This document shows, in pieces, positions 46,043-53,650 of a stretch of 64,000 nucleotides of DNA. The translations under genes and the position numbers were made by a program. This stretch comes from Aldehydirespirator sp965116665 (lineage in GTDB: Bacteria > Actinomycetota > Acidimicrobiia > Acidimicrobiales > Aldehydirespiratoraceae), in assembly GCA_965116665.1 (NCBI GenBank), contig OZ220709.1, forward strand, positions 1,302,001 through 1,366,000. The letters run 5' to 3'. Position 1 is the stretch's first letter, and each line of letters begins with the position of its first letter. Under the pieces are notes generated by a model, which saw only the letters and a list, made by a program, of their open reading frames with translations, made no database searches and was not told where the DNA came from.

Positions 46043-47249
46043 GAACGCCGGCGGCAACTCCTCTGGACTGCACGTTCAGACCCGGGCGATCCGCGCCGGC
46101 CGGGACGACAACCAGAACGCGCTGGCCCCGATCCTGTGGGCCACCTCGACGTTCACGGCCGACACCGTGTCCGAGGCCCACGACATGGCGGTCGACACCC
46201 ATTCGAGCCGGTTCTACACCCGCTACGGCAACCCGACCGTCAAGGCCTTCGAGGATGCCGTGGCCGACCTGGAGGGCACCGAGTCGGCCCGGGCCTTCGC
46301 CTCGGGCATGGGAGCGCTCAGCGCCATCGTTCTCGGCCTGTGCTCCAGCGGCGACCACATTGTCGCCCAGCGCCAGCTCTACGCGGGCACGCAGCTGCTG
46401 CTGCAGACGGCGTGCCCCCGCTTCGGCATCGGGGTGACCTTCGTGGACGGCACCGAGCCCGGCGCCTTCGCGGAGGCCGTGAGGCCGGGCCGGACGGTGC
46501 TGGTGATCGCCGAGACGCCCGCAAACCCGAAGCTGGCGGTGGCCGACCTGGCCGAGGTGGGCGCCATCGCCGGTCCGATGACGGTGGTCGACTCGACGTT
46601 CGCCACACCGCTGGGGCAGCGGCCCGCCGACCATGGGGTGGATCTGGTGGTCCACTCGGCCACCAAGGCGATCGCGGGCCACAACGACGCCACCATCGGG
46701 GTGGTGGCCGGCAGCGAGGAGCTGCTGGCGTGGTTGTGGAACTACGCCGTGCTCCACGGGGCGGTGGCCTCGCCGTTCGACGCGCTCAACGCTCTGCGGG
46801 GCATCCGCACCCTGGCCGTGCGCCTCCGCCAGCAGACCGAGACCGCCACCGCGCTGGCCACCGCTCTGGAGGGCCATCCGATGGTCGAGGCGGTGCACTA
46901 TCCGGGTCTGGCGTCGCACCCCCAGCACGAGCTGGCGGCCCGGCAGATGGACCTGGCCGGCGGTCTGGTCACCTTCGACCTGGCCGACGGCTACGAGGCC
47001 GGCCGGGCCTTCGTGGAGGAGGTCCGGGTTGTGCGGCTGGCCACGTCGCTGGGCGGTCCCGAGAGCATCGTCACCCATCCGGCGTCGACTACCCATGTGA
47101 GCCTGCTGCCTGAGGAGTTGGAGGCGGTGTGCATCGGCCAGGGGACGGTGCGGTTCTCCGCCGGGCTCGAGCACACCGACGACGTGGTCGCGGACGTGAT
47201 CGGGGCGCTCGACCGCGTCGATCGAATCGTCGGCGGCGCACCCCGGTAG
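46035..47249 (+). CDS. PLP-dependent trans-sulfuration enzyme (O-acetylhomoserine sulfhydrylase/MetZ-like)
   Basis: This is a Cys/Met-metabolism PLP enzyme of 404 residues. SRFYTRYGNPTVKAFE is near residue 55, and the PLP lysine is in DLVVHSATKAIAGHNDATIG near residue 214. Coupled to metX after a SAM riboswitch, it most likely replaces the acetyl group of O-acetylhomoserine with sulfide (MetZ/MetY role) or with cysteine (cystathionine gamma-synthase role); sequence alone does not separate these. GTG 46035 follows GAGGAGG and overlaps the metX stop by eight bases. Confidence 0.9.
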   Translation: MAENAGGNSSGLHVQTRAIRAGRDDNQNALAPILWATSTFTADTVSEAHDMAVDTHSSRFYTRYGNPTVKAFEDAVADLEGTESARAFASGMGALSAIVLGLCSSGDHIVAQRQLYAGTQLLLQTACPRFGIGVTFVDGTEPGAFAEAVRPGRTVLVIAETPANPKLAVADLAEVGAIAGPMTVVDSTFATPLGQRPADHGVDLVVHSATKAIAGHNDATIGVVAGSEELLAWLWNYAVLHGAVASPFDALNALRGIRTLAVRLRQQTETATALATALEGHPMVEAVHYPGLASHPQHELAARQMDLAGGLVTFDLADGYEAGRAFVEEVRVVRLATSLGGPESIVTHPASTTHVSLLPEELEAVCIGQGTVRFSAGLEHTDDVVADVIGALDRVDRIVGGAPR

Positions 47250-47260
47250 CGTCGGGATTC

Positions 47261-48091
47261 GTGCGTTTTGGCAGAGCCTGGTTCGCGGCGCCCCTGCTGG
47301 CGGCGGTGCTGCTCGTGGCGGTGGCCGGCCCGGTGCCGGCTGCCGGAGGGGGCGAGGCACCGCCGGCGGTGAGCGCCGAGGTGTCGGGTTCGGTGCTCGC
47401 GGTCAGCACGGCCCAGTCCGGCACCGGGATCGATCCGGATTCGGACACCGAGCCGCGCCTGGTCGGCCGCGAGAGCAGCGAGCGCGTCGATGCGGTGGTG
47501 ATCGCGCTCTGGTCGATCGCGGCGGGCATGTCGGTGATGCTGGTGCTGTTCCTGTGGCACACCAGCCCGCGCCGGCGGCTGCGTCTTGCCCGCCGCCGCT
47601 CGACTGAGCTCTATGACGGCGAGACGGACGAGGCTGCAGCCGCTACCGGGGCGGATTCCGCTGACGATGCGGATTCCGCTGACGATGCGGGTTCTGCTGA
47701 CGATGCTGAGGTTGTTGATGATGCTGCGGCCGCGGCTGAGGCTGCCGAACAGGACGAGGAGGCCGTCGCGGTGGTGGCTTCCGGAGCGGACGAGGAGGCC
47801 GTCGCGGTGGTGGCTTCCGGAGCGGACGAGGAGGCCGTCGCGGTGGTGGCTTCCGGAGCGGACGAGGAGGCCGTCGCGGTGGTGGCTTCCGAACAGGACG
47901 AGGAGGCCGTCGCGGGGGTGGAGGAGCCGGAGTTGCCGCCGGTCTGGGAGGATGAAGCCGGGCCGGCCGGCGAGGGCGCTGAGCCTGCCGACCGCGGCTC
48001 CGGGAACGAGCCCCCAGCGGCCGGGACAACCACCAGAGAGGGCCGGCCGGGGTTCTGGCTGCAACTGCGGCGAACACTCGGTCTAGATTGA
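47261..48091 (+). CDS. Acidic repeat-bearing membrane protein, unknown
   Basis: I do not recognise a family. The 276-residue product has an N-terminal signal or membrane segment (FAAPLLAAVLLVAVAGPVPAA), an extracytoplasmic stretch, and a second membrane helix near residue 80 (AVVIALWSIAAGMSVMLVLFLW). A basic stop-transfer patch follows, then a long acidic cytoplasmic tail. The tail contains three ADSADD hexads and five 12-residue DEEAVAVVASGA-type repeats encoded by 36-bp DNA repeats. GTG 47261 lies 11 bases after the sulfhydrylase gene. The tail length probably varies between strains because of the repeats. Confidence 0.7.
   Translation: MRFGRAWFAAPLLAAVLLVAVAGPVPAAGGGEAPPAVSAEVSGSVLAVSTAQSGTGIDPDSDTEPRLVGRESSERVDAVVIALWSIAAGMSVMLVLFLWHTSPRRRLRLARRRSTELYDGETDEAAAATGADSADDADSADDAGSADDAEVVDDAAAAAEAAEQDEEAVAVVASGADEEAVAVVASGADEEAVAVVASGADEEAVAVVASEQDEEAVAGVEEPELPPVWEDEAGPAGEGAEPADRGSGNEPPAAGTTTREGRPGFWLQLRRTLGLD
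47651..47704 (+). repeat. Three 18-bp in-frame tandem repeats
   Basis: GCGGATTCCGCTGACGAT is repeated exactly at 47651 and 47669 and with two changes at 47687. It encodes ADSADD units in the acidic tail of the membrane protein. Confidence 0.9.
47753..47932 (+). repeat. Five 36-bp in-frame tandem repeats
   Basis: The unit begins GACGAGGAGGCCGTCGCG and encodes the 12-residue DEEAVAVVASGA. The copies starting at 47753, 47789 and 47825 look identical, the fourth (47861) ends differently, and the fifth (47897) has diverged. Such repeats change number by slippage or recombination. Confidence 0.95.
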
Positions 48092-48096
48092 CAGCC

Positions 48097-48324
48097 GTGG
48101 TCGAGGGTTTCGACGCCGACGCGATGATCGAGCGCTTCCGCGAGCGGGCTGAGGGAGTCAAGCGCCGCAACCTTCCGCCGGTGGCGGGCGACGAGCGGCG
48201 GCACTTCCTCGAGCAGGCTCAGAAGGACTTCCAGGACTTCGCCATGATCGGCGACGCGGAGGCCACGCTGGAGGACGGTGTTCTGCGGCTCACGATCGAC
48301 CTGCGTCCCCCGGAGGCTCGCTGA
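48097..48324 (+). CDS. Small conserved-looking hypothetical protein
   Basis: I do not recognise this 75-residue protein. It is charged, with a helical first half (ADAMIERFRERAEGVKRRNLPP) and a strand-like end (ATLEDGVLRLTIDLRP). GTG 48097 is my choice; TTG 48088 overlaps the stop of the preceding gene and is also possible. A tRNA-Gly gene follows 47 bases downstream. Confidence 0.6.
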   Translation: MVEGFDADAMIERFRERAEGVKRRNLPPVAGDERRHFLEQAQKDFQDFAMIGDAEATLEDGVLRLTIDLRPPEAR

Positions 48325-48371
48325 CGCAGCGTGGCCGCGGGCGGGCCTCGCCGGTAGGATCGGCCGTCTCC

Positions 48372-48444
48372 GCGGACGTAGCTCAGTTGGTAGAGCGCAA
48401 CCTTGCCAAGGTTGAGGTCGCCGGTTCGAGGCCGGTCGTCCGCT
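48372..48444 (+). tRNA. tRNA-Gly(GCC)
   Basis: The cloverleaf is complete. The acceptor GCGGACG pairs with CGTCCGC, the D-stem is GCTC/GAGC, the anticodon stem CAACC/GGTTG encloses TTGCCAA (anticodon GCC), and the T-arm is GCCGG TTCGAGG CCGGT. The 3' CCA is not encoded (TCCG follows). The length is 73 nt. Confidence 0.96.
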
Positions 48445-48447
48445 CCG

Positions 48448-49023
48448 ATGAATGCTGGGGGAGCCTGCGGGGTGCGCTCCCTCGCGGCGTTGGGTGTGGA
48501 GCTGGTCGTGCTCGATGACTACTGGCGAGCTGACTGCGACGAGCGCACCGATGTCGGCTGGCTGGTCCACCGAGCCAGGGACCGGGACGATCCCGATGCG
48601 CTCACCGAGTTGGCCGGCCGGTTCGCAGGTCTGGCCGGGGCGCTGGCGGACACTCCCGACGGCTCTGACCGCCTGGTGGTGCCGGTTCCGCCCACGCTGC
48701 CGGCGGGGGACTCCACCGGCGGGCTGCTGGTCGACGCGCTGGCCCGTTCGCTGGCCGCGGCCGGGGCAGGGGAGTTCCGGCCGGATCTCGTGGCCAGAAC
48801 CGCCGCCACGCCTCGTCTGCGCCACATCGATCCGCAGCGGCGGACCGAGATCGCGGCCGCAGCCGGCTACCGGGCCTCCGATGCGGTCGCTGGGGGCCAT
48901 GTGGTGGTGGTGGACGACGTGATCCTGACCGGCACGACCGTGGTCGCGGTAGCCGCCTGCCTGAGAGACGCCGGGGCAGCCTCGGTCACCGCCGCCGTGG
49001 CCGCCCGAACGAGACTGCGCTGA
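48448..49023 (+). CDS. ComF-like phosphoribosyltransferase-domain protein
   Basis: This 191-residue protein has a type I PRPP-binding motif, GHVVVVDDVILTGTTVVAVAACLRDAGA, near residue 152. That is the signature of ComF-related and other phosphoribosyltransferases. The N-terminal zinc-finger cysteines of ComF are missing and the upstream part has diverged, so it may act in nucleotide salvage or DNA uptake, or may lack catalysis. ATG 48448 is immediately after the tRNA-Gly gene, with only three bases between them. Confidence 0.7.
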   Translation: MNAGGACGVRSLAALGVELVVLDDYWRADCDERTDVGWLVHRARDRDDPDALTELAGRFAGLAGALADTPDGSDRLVVPVPPTLPAGDSTGGLLVDALARSLAAAGAGEFRPDLVARTAATPRLRHIDPQRRTEIAAAAGYRASDAVAGGHVVVVDDVILTGTTVVAVAACLRDAGAASVTAAVAARTRLR

Positions 49024-49073
49024 CAGGCCGCTCCCCGCCGTCTCCGTGCGCCGTGGCAGCGGTTGTTGCGGGA

Positions 49074-49109
49074 CCGACAAACTGTATTACGAATCGGTAT
49101 ACTGCACGT
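49074..49109 (+). promoter_or_regulatory. Promoter giving a leaderless toxin-antitoxin mRNA
   Basis: CCGACA (49074-49079) and TATACT (49098-49103) are spaced by 18 bp. The antitoxin ATG begins six bases after the -10 box, about where transcription should start, so the message is probably leaderless. GTAT repeats around the -10 could be the antitoxin binding site. Confidence 0.6.
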
Positions 49110-49358
49110 ATGGCACAGATAATTGCGCGAGTGGACGATCGCCTGATGGAGCAGCTCGATGCGATCGTGGCGAGCGGCGAGGCGGAATCCCGCTCCGATG
49201 CCGTGCGGCGCGCGTTGGAGGCGATGATCGATCAGCGCCGGCGCCGGCTCGTCGGCGAGTCGATCGCGGAGGGCTACCGCCGGGTGCCCGAGACCGATGA
49301 GGAACTGCGCTGGGCGGACGAGAACACTCGCGCCATGATCGCTGAGGAGCCCTGGTAG
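49110..49358 (+). CDS. Ribbon-helix-helix antitoxin
   Basis: This 82-residue protein has an N-terminal RHH (CopG/MetJ-like) DNA-binding domain: the strand AQIIARVDDRLMEQLDAIV is followed by the helix pair ESRSDAVRRALEAMI. The acidic C-terminal half (ESIAEGYRRVPETDEELRWADENTRAMI) is of the kind that wraps a MazF toxin. It is encoded directly before the PemK/MazF-like gene and has its own -10 box six bases before the ATG. It should neutralise the toxin and repress the operon. Confidence 0.9.
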   Translation: MAQIIARVDDRLMEQLDAIVASGEAESRSDAVRRALEAMIDQRRRRLVGESIAEGYRRVPETDEELRWADENTRAMIAEEPW

Positions 49359-49369
49359 CGGTGGCGGCG

Positions 49370-49672
49370 ATGGCTCAGGGCGACATCTGGTGGGCCGAGA
49401 GCGAGATGGGGCGCCGGCCCGTGCTGGTAGTCACCCGCAACGAGGCCATCGGCGTGCTCAACAAGGTTGTCGTGGCTCCCGTCACCCGCACCGTCAGGGG
49501 CATTCCGACCGAGGTGCCCCTCGATTCCGAGGACGGTCTGCCGCATCGCAGCGCGGCCTCCTTCGACAACCTGCGAGTGGTCGCCAAGTCGCACCTCACC
49601 GAGCGTGTCGGCTCCATCGCGCATCGCCGCTCTGAGATCTGCACCGCTCTAGCTGCCATGGCCGATTGCTAG
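49370..49672 (+). CDS. MazF/PemK-family mRNA endoribonuclease toxin
   Basis: This is a ribosome-independent mRNA-cleaving toxin. The 100-residue protein opens with MAQGDIWWAESEMGRRPVLVVTRNEA and contains VVVAPVTRTVRGIPTEVPL, the conserved beta-barrel core with the catalytic arginine/threonine region. AASFDNLRVVAKSHL follows. ATG 49370 gives the usual MazF N-terminus; GTG 49361, only two bases after the antitoxin stop, is the alternative. The pair lies just before the tRNA-Cys gene and the accessory island. Confidence 0.92.
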   Translation: MAQGDIWWAESEMGRRPVLVVTRNEAIGVLNKVVVAPVTRTVRGIPTEVPLDSEDGLPHRSAASFDNLRVVAKSHLTERVGSIAHRRSEICTALAAMADC

Positions 49673-49838
49673 TCCCACGTCCTGCAGGCTCGACCCCGGA
49701 GGCAACGGGAACCGGCATTCCAGTTACCCATCAGAAGATCAAGAAACTGGCGGCCGTCCTCGGCACAGCGCCGACGGGCTGCGCCCCACCGTCACCGGGT
49801 CTGCCCGAGGGCCTGGCACCGGTACGCTGCGATTCCCT

Positions 49839-49916
49839 GCGCCGGTGCCCGAGCGGACCAAGGGAACGGCCTGCAAAGCCGTAAAGCCGCGGGTTCAAAT
49901 CCCGCCCGGCGCTCCA
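49839..49916 (+). tRNA. tRNA-Cys(GCA)
   Basis: The acceptor GCGCCGG pairs with CCGGCGC. The anticodon stem ACGGC/GCCGT encloses CTGCAAA (anticodon GCA), and the T-arm is GCGGG TTCAAAT CCCGC. The 3' CCA is encoded (49914-49916). The accessory genes begin 200 bases downstream, making this a candidate integration site. Confidence 0.93.
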
Positions 49917-50117
49917 GTGGCCCCTTCTCCCTAATTCGGAGTTCGGCTTCCCGCAATTGTCTGTAGCGCTGTAGTGGACAGCACTTGGGGCTGTGGACGC
50001 CGTAATTGTCCGTCGTGTGGGTGTCTTCGGCGACCTCGGGGCCTCCGGAGCTTGTGCACGGGCGCGGCAAAGCCGGCGGTCTGTGACCGCCGGACTCGCC
50101 TGAGGCCCTAGTTGGCG

Positions 50118-52031
50118 TTAGGGAGGCGCCCGATCCGGCGGCCGGTCAGGCGGCCGGTGTTCGCGGTCGGCGTCTGGTGCCGTTGAGGAGACGTCGGGGG
50201 TGGTCTCGCTGGGTGGTTCTTCGATGTTGTTGGAGTGGCCTGTGGTCTCGCCGTCGTTCGCGGCCTGCTTGTTGGTTGACTTGTTGGCCTTCTTTGCTGC
50301 CCGTTTGGCTCGTTGGTCTTTGACGGTCTCTTTGAGGTTGTGAGCGACCGCGAGCGCGATCGAGGCCATCGTGTTAGCGGCCAGGCCAAACGCTTGACAC
50401 CGCCCAATCTCGCGACCTTTTTCGGGCTTGAACATGCCGTTGACCGTCTCGACGAGGTTGCGGCGCCCATAAGCAACTTTCCACGCCGGTGTGCCGTAAG
50501 GGATCAGCTGGTAGTGGTCGAGGTCTTTGAGTTTGATGGTGACGACCCCACCGCAGCACTGTGTCGTGCCGGGCTTGGCGAGCGGTGGGTGGTCATAGGT
50601 CTGCGGCGGGGCTGAGGGGTCGTCGCAAAGGTCGGAACAGGCGGGGCATCGGAACCGTTTGTCGCCGGTCATTTCGCCGGATTTGGTCTTGACGTACCAG
50701 CGGTCCGCCCATCGCAGCAGTTTCGCCCGCAGGGCGTACCATTCCGCGAGTTTCTTCCTCTCTTCGGGGCGCAGGTACCGGGCGGGGGGCTTCTCCCAGT
50801 AGCGGGTGATCCAGTGCGGCAGGATCGTGCCGCAGTGGATGTGCACCGCGGTTCGCGTCTTGGTGGTTGCGCCGACGGTGATGGTCCGGGCTTTGCGGCG
50901 AACAGTGACCTTGTAGTCCATTGTGATGTTGATTTCGATCTCGTGCAATGGCCGCACGAATGTCTCGATCTTGGTGCTGTAGCCCCGATCGGCTATGACG
51001 TCGTTGAGACTTGGGGCGTTGATGCGGCCCGCCTCGACCACGTCGCGGCCGTTTGGTCCCGGGTCGGTGCCGGCGGGTTTGACGCTCAGCGCGAGGATGT
51101 AGAGCGGGACTTCGTCGCCGAGCGCGAGCTTGTCCGGGTTGCCGCTCCAGCGCGCTTCTTGGCACGCGACGAGCAGCGTGAGCCCGTAGCCGACGTAGTG
51201 TCCCGCGGGTAGGCCCGATGTGGCGGTTGCCCATCCCATGCGAGCGTCGGGGTCCTTGCCATGGATGAGCCTGCCGTCGGGGCCGACCTCGTAGCCCATG
51301 TGGATCGCTTGGGCCTCGATCATCGCGACCCATTCCTCGCCCTCGGTGGGGACCGGCCTATTCGGGTTCTCTTTGCGCCAGCGCTCCTTGGCCTCCCGCT
51401 CCAGTTCGGCCTGGTTCTCGAACACGGTCGTGCGGCGGGCCCACATCGGGCGGGGGGTCTCGTCGAGCGCGGCCGCTTTGATGGCGCGTAGCGCGGCCGG
51501 CGGGATGCTGGCTCCGAGCAGCCGCGTCGACAGCCAGTCAAAATCCCGGTACTGCTTGCCTTCGAACCACCCCAACTTCAGCGTGTTCTCGAGCTCTTTG
51601 ATTCGCCTGGCGATCGTGTTGTATGTGATGTGCTCCCACCGGCTGGCGGTGCATACTCCCAGTTCGTATGCGACGGTTGCGTCGAGCCCGATCAGGGCCA
51701 GCGCGACGGCGCTTCGGTTGTAGCTGCGGGAGGGGTCGTACGCGGCGACGATCATCGCCACCAGCAGCGCCTCGACACTGATGCGGCGCTTGGGACCCCG
51801 ACGCGAGGCAGGTCCATCGACCTGGCGCTCCAGTTCGTCTGCCACGCCTGCGCGGCGCACGGCGTTGAGGATCCGCATGCCCACCGCCTTGGAGGTGATC
51901 ATCGGCTCAGCCCCCTGGTTGGGATGACCAGACGGGATCGACGGCCGCTTGTCGTTGTGTCGCTGGCGTTGCCGCGCGGTGAGCGCCGCCTTCGGCCTGC
52001 GGCCCGAGGGTGGCTTGCGTCGGCGGCTCAT
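50118..52031 (-). CDS. DDE-type transposase-like protein with zinc ribbon
   Basis: The 637-residue protein has a plausible DDE triad: D190 (ALDETPRP), D348 (VIADRGYS) and E528 (RRNLVETVNGMF), the last in the R-x3-E setting of IS4/IS1182-like transposases. A zinc-ribbon-like CPAC...CCGG cluster lies near residues 460-500. The first 150 residues form a basic helical domain (GPKRRISVEALLVAMIVAAYDPSRSYNRS) that is also encoded as a separate gene just upstream. The last 70 residues are low-complexity and rich in proline and charge. It is longer than common IS transposases, so the mechanism and family are uncertain. Confidence 0.75.
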   Translation of the reverse strand: MSRRRKPPSGRRPKAALTARQRQRHNDKRPSIPSGHPNQGAEPMITSKAVGMRILNAVRRAGVADELERQVDGPASRRGPKRRISVEALLVAMIVAAYDPSRSYNRSAVALALIGLDATVAYELGVCTASRWEHITYNTIARRIKELENTLKLGWFEGKQYRDFDWLSTRLLGASIPPAALRAIKAAALDETPRPMWARRTTVFENQAELEREAKERWRKENPNRPVPTEGEEWVAMIEAQAIHMGYEVGPDGRLIHGKDPDARMGWATATSGLPAGHYVGYGLTLLVACQEARWSGNPDKLALGDEVPLYILALSVKPAGTDPGPNGRDVVEAGRINAPSLNDVIADRGYSTKIETFVRPLHEIEINITMDYKVTVRRKARTITVGATTKTRTAVHIHCGTILPHWITRYWEKPPARYLRPEERKKLAEWYALRAKLLRWADRWYVKTKSGEMTGDKRFRCPACSDLCDDPSAPPQTYDHPPLAKPGTTQCCGGVVTIKLKDLDHYQLIPYGTPAWKVAYGRRNLVETVNGMFKPEKGREIGRCQAFGLAANTMASIALAVAHNLKETVKDQRAKRAAKKANKSTNKQAANDGETTGHSNNIEEPPSETTPDVSSTAPDADREHRPPDRPPDRAPP

Positions 52032-52522
52032 GCTCGCAAGAACCCTTCGCTGGGGTGCTCAGCGGTCGGCAGTGCTTCCAGCGTCGTGAGTCGTCTGGCG
52101 ACTGTCTTGTACGTGACCTGCTGCCATTGGTCGGTATCGCACAGCCCCAGTTCATGAGCGACGTCGGCGTCGAGGCCGATGAGCGCCAACACGACGGCAG
52201 CTCGGGTATGACTAGGGGCGGGGCCGCTGGCGGCGATGATCTTGGCCACCAGGAGTGCTTCGACGCTGATGCGGCGCTTGGGGCCTCGATGTGCCCCGGT
52301 GCGATCCAACCGCTCCTCAAGCCACTGCGCGACGCCGGAACGGCGCACAGTGTTGAGGACCTCCATGCCCAACGCCTTGGAACTCAGCAGCGGTTCTGCG
52401 GCCCGGTTGGGGTGGTCACGCGGGACCGGTGGCCGGATGTCGTTGAGCCGTTGGCGCTGCTGGTGGGTGAGTGTCGGCGCGTCGCGATTGCCGCGGGTCG
52501 ATGGCTTCGGTTCGCGGCTCAT
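52028..52522 (-). CDS. Free-standing copy of the transposase N-terminal domain
   Basis: This 164-residue protein is a clear paralogue of the first ~155 residues of the next gene. Both contain GPKRRISVEALLVA, AVALALIGLDA or AVVLALIGLDA, and TYKTVARRL or TYNTIARRI in the same order. It has no catalytic triad. Its ATG overlaps the upstream stop and its stop overlaps the downstream ATG (ATGA at both ends). It may be a DNA-binding accessory or regulator that forms mixed oligomers with the transposase. Confidence 0.8.
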   Translation of the reverse strand: MSREPKPSTRGNRDAPTLTHQQRQRLNDIRPPVPRDHPNRAAEPLLSSKALGMEVLNTVRRSGVAQWLEERLDRTGAHRGPKRRISVEALLVAKIIAASGPAPSHTRAAVVLALIGLDADVAHELGLCDTDQWQQVTYKTVARRLTTLEALPTAEHPSEGFLRA

Positions 52523-53430
52523 GCCCGCATCGCCTCTTCCACGGCCTGCTCGGGTGTGAGCACCCGACAGGCGGGCGGCAACAGAGCGTCCAGCCGGGTT
52601 AGGGACTTGCGCCCGGCGACAGCCTCCAACACATGCAGCCGTGTCCCGGCGACGAGGTGCGCGACCAGCCACGTAGCGTTTGCACGCGGCAGCGACAGTC
52701 CCTCTTGGGTGAGTCCCGCCGCGATGTTGTACACGGTGTGCGAGCCGTCGGTGACGATGAACTTGCCTGTGCGGGCCTCGCGTGCGGCCTCGCGCACAAC
52801 CTCTGTGTACAGATCTCGGATCGGGACCACCTCGGCGTAGTGGGCGGTTCGTATTCCGATGCGGCCGTTTCGCAGTTCGACGAGATCCTCGACGCATGCT
52901 TCGCGGATCTTGGGTCCGGGCCATCCTGCGCCCGCGCTGGCGCCCAGTATGAAGAGCCGGGCGGCTCGTTGCGGGTATCCGCCTAGGAGAGCGTTGGCGA
53001 TGAAGCTGTCCTCTTGATACGGCTCATAGCCCTTCGGAGGGCCGCTGCGCCCGATCGGCGGCGGCGGTGGCGCGAACTCGGCCGGGTTTGCTGTCGTCCC
53101 CAGCCGCCGCAGCGCCGGTCGCATCGCGTAGCGCCACGACTCCGGTTGACGCCGCCGCTCCGACACTAGGAACGTTTCGATGTTGTGGTGCTGGTATAGA
53201 TTTTTGTCGTCGTTGATGCCATATTGGAAGCCCCATAGCGCGAATCGGATCGCGGCCCACAGCAGCAGCCGTGCCACCCTGGGGGTGGCGGGCACCGCGG
53301 CGGTCACCAGGGCCCGGACCCTCGGCATCGCCTCGGCAACATCCTCTGGGTCCGCCGTGAGCTTCTTCGGCCGGTAGCCCGCGATCTTGTCGACGACCAC
53401 CGGAGCGATCTTCGGTCGGCGGCGGCTCAC
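52519..53430 (-). CDS. Unknown protein of the transposase-like cassette
   Basis: I do not recognise this 303-residue basic protein. It has a helical N-terminal half (AMPRVRALVTAAVPATPRVARLLLWAAIRFALWGFQYG) and a C-terminal half with ANATWLVAHLVAGTRLHVLEAVAG. The general outline (helical domain, then a larger domain with scattered arginines) recalls tyrosine-recombinase-like proteins, but I cannot see an R-H-R-Y set. GTG 53430 overlaps the stop of the short upstream frame (GTGA); an upstream GTG at 53472 would give 317 residues. It overlaps the next gene by ATGA. Confidence 0.7.
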   Translation of the reverse strand: MSRRRPKIAPVVVDKIAGYRPKKLTADPEDVAEAMPRVRALVTAAVPATPRVARLLLWAAIRFALWGFQYGINDDKNLYQHHNIETFLVSERRRQPESWRYAMRPALRRLGTTANPAEFAPPPPPIGRSGPPKGYEPYQEDSFIANALLGGYPQRAARLFILGASAGAGWPGPKIREACVEDLVELRNGRIGIRTAHYAEVVPIRDLYTEVVREAAREARTGKFIVTDGSHTVYNIAAGLTQEGLSLPRANATWLVAHLVAGTRLHVLEAVAGRKSLTRLDALLPPACRVLTPEQAVEEAMRA

Positions 53431-53591
53431 GCCCCACTCCCGCTGTTCGGGCGCCGCCGCGACAAACCGCACAGGTTCCGGCGGCGAGCCCCAGGGTTCG
53501 CTATCTCGCCGATCGGTGTCGGCAGAGTAGGGCCAATTTCTGGTGCCGTGGCGATCGCGCGCGCCACGAGCACGGAGATGCTATGATTCAT
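53427..53591 (-). CDS. Small first gene of the cassette (54 codons)
   Basis: This short frame begins MNHSISVLVARAIATAPEIG, with AAGG eight bases before its ATG, and ends in a basic arginine-rich tail. Its TGA overlaps the GTG of the next gene exactly as the other junctions of the cassette overlap. That is the main reason to think it is translated. Function unknown; it could be a leader that sets translation of the operon. Confidence 0.45.
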   Translation of the reverse strand: MNHSISVLVARAIATAPEIGPTLPTPIGEIANPGARRRNLCGLSRRRPNSGSGA

Positions 53592-53606
53592 CTCTACCTT
53601 TCGGAT

Positions 53607-53650
53607 GAGCCGTAAGCCCTGCCTCAGGCAAGAAGTCGGGCTTGCGGCTC
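53607..53650 (-). promoter_or_regulatory. Imperfect 13-bp hairpin in the cassette leader
   Basis: GAGCCGTAAGCCC (53607-53619) and GGGCTTGCGGCTC (53638-53650) pair with one G-T-type mismatch, enclosing a small TGCCTCAGGCA palindrome. It lies just upstream of the 54-codon frame, in the expected 5' leader or promoter of the minus-strand cassette. It could be a terminator, an operator or a transposon-end structure. Confidence 0.45.

Larger units (their letters stand above)
50118..53650 (-). mobile_element. Four-gene transposase-like cassette
   Basis: Four minus-strand genes (54, 303, 164 and 637 codons) are linked by GTGA, ATGA and ATGA overlaps and preceded by a long imperfect hairpin. The last encodes a DDE-type transposase-like protein. 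I could not find terminal inverted repeats or a target duplication by eye, so the ends given are those of the genes and leader only. The nearby tRNA-Cys may mark where the island entered. Confidence 0.5.

Noticed and set aside
47753..47932. CRISPR-like array
   Set aside because: The 36-bp units are contiguous with no spacers and lie in frame inside a gene, so they are protein repeats. No cas gene is in the window.
49792..50070. Minus-strand 92-codon frame over tRNA-Cys
   Set aside because: Its RRAGFEPAALRLC segment is the typical false translation of a tRNA gene.
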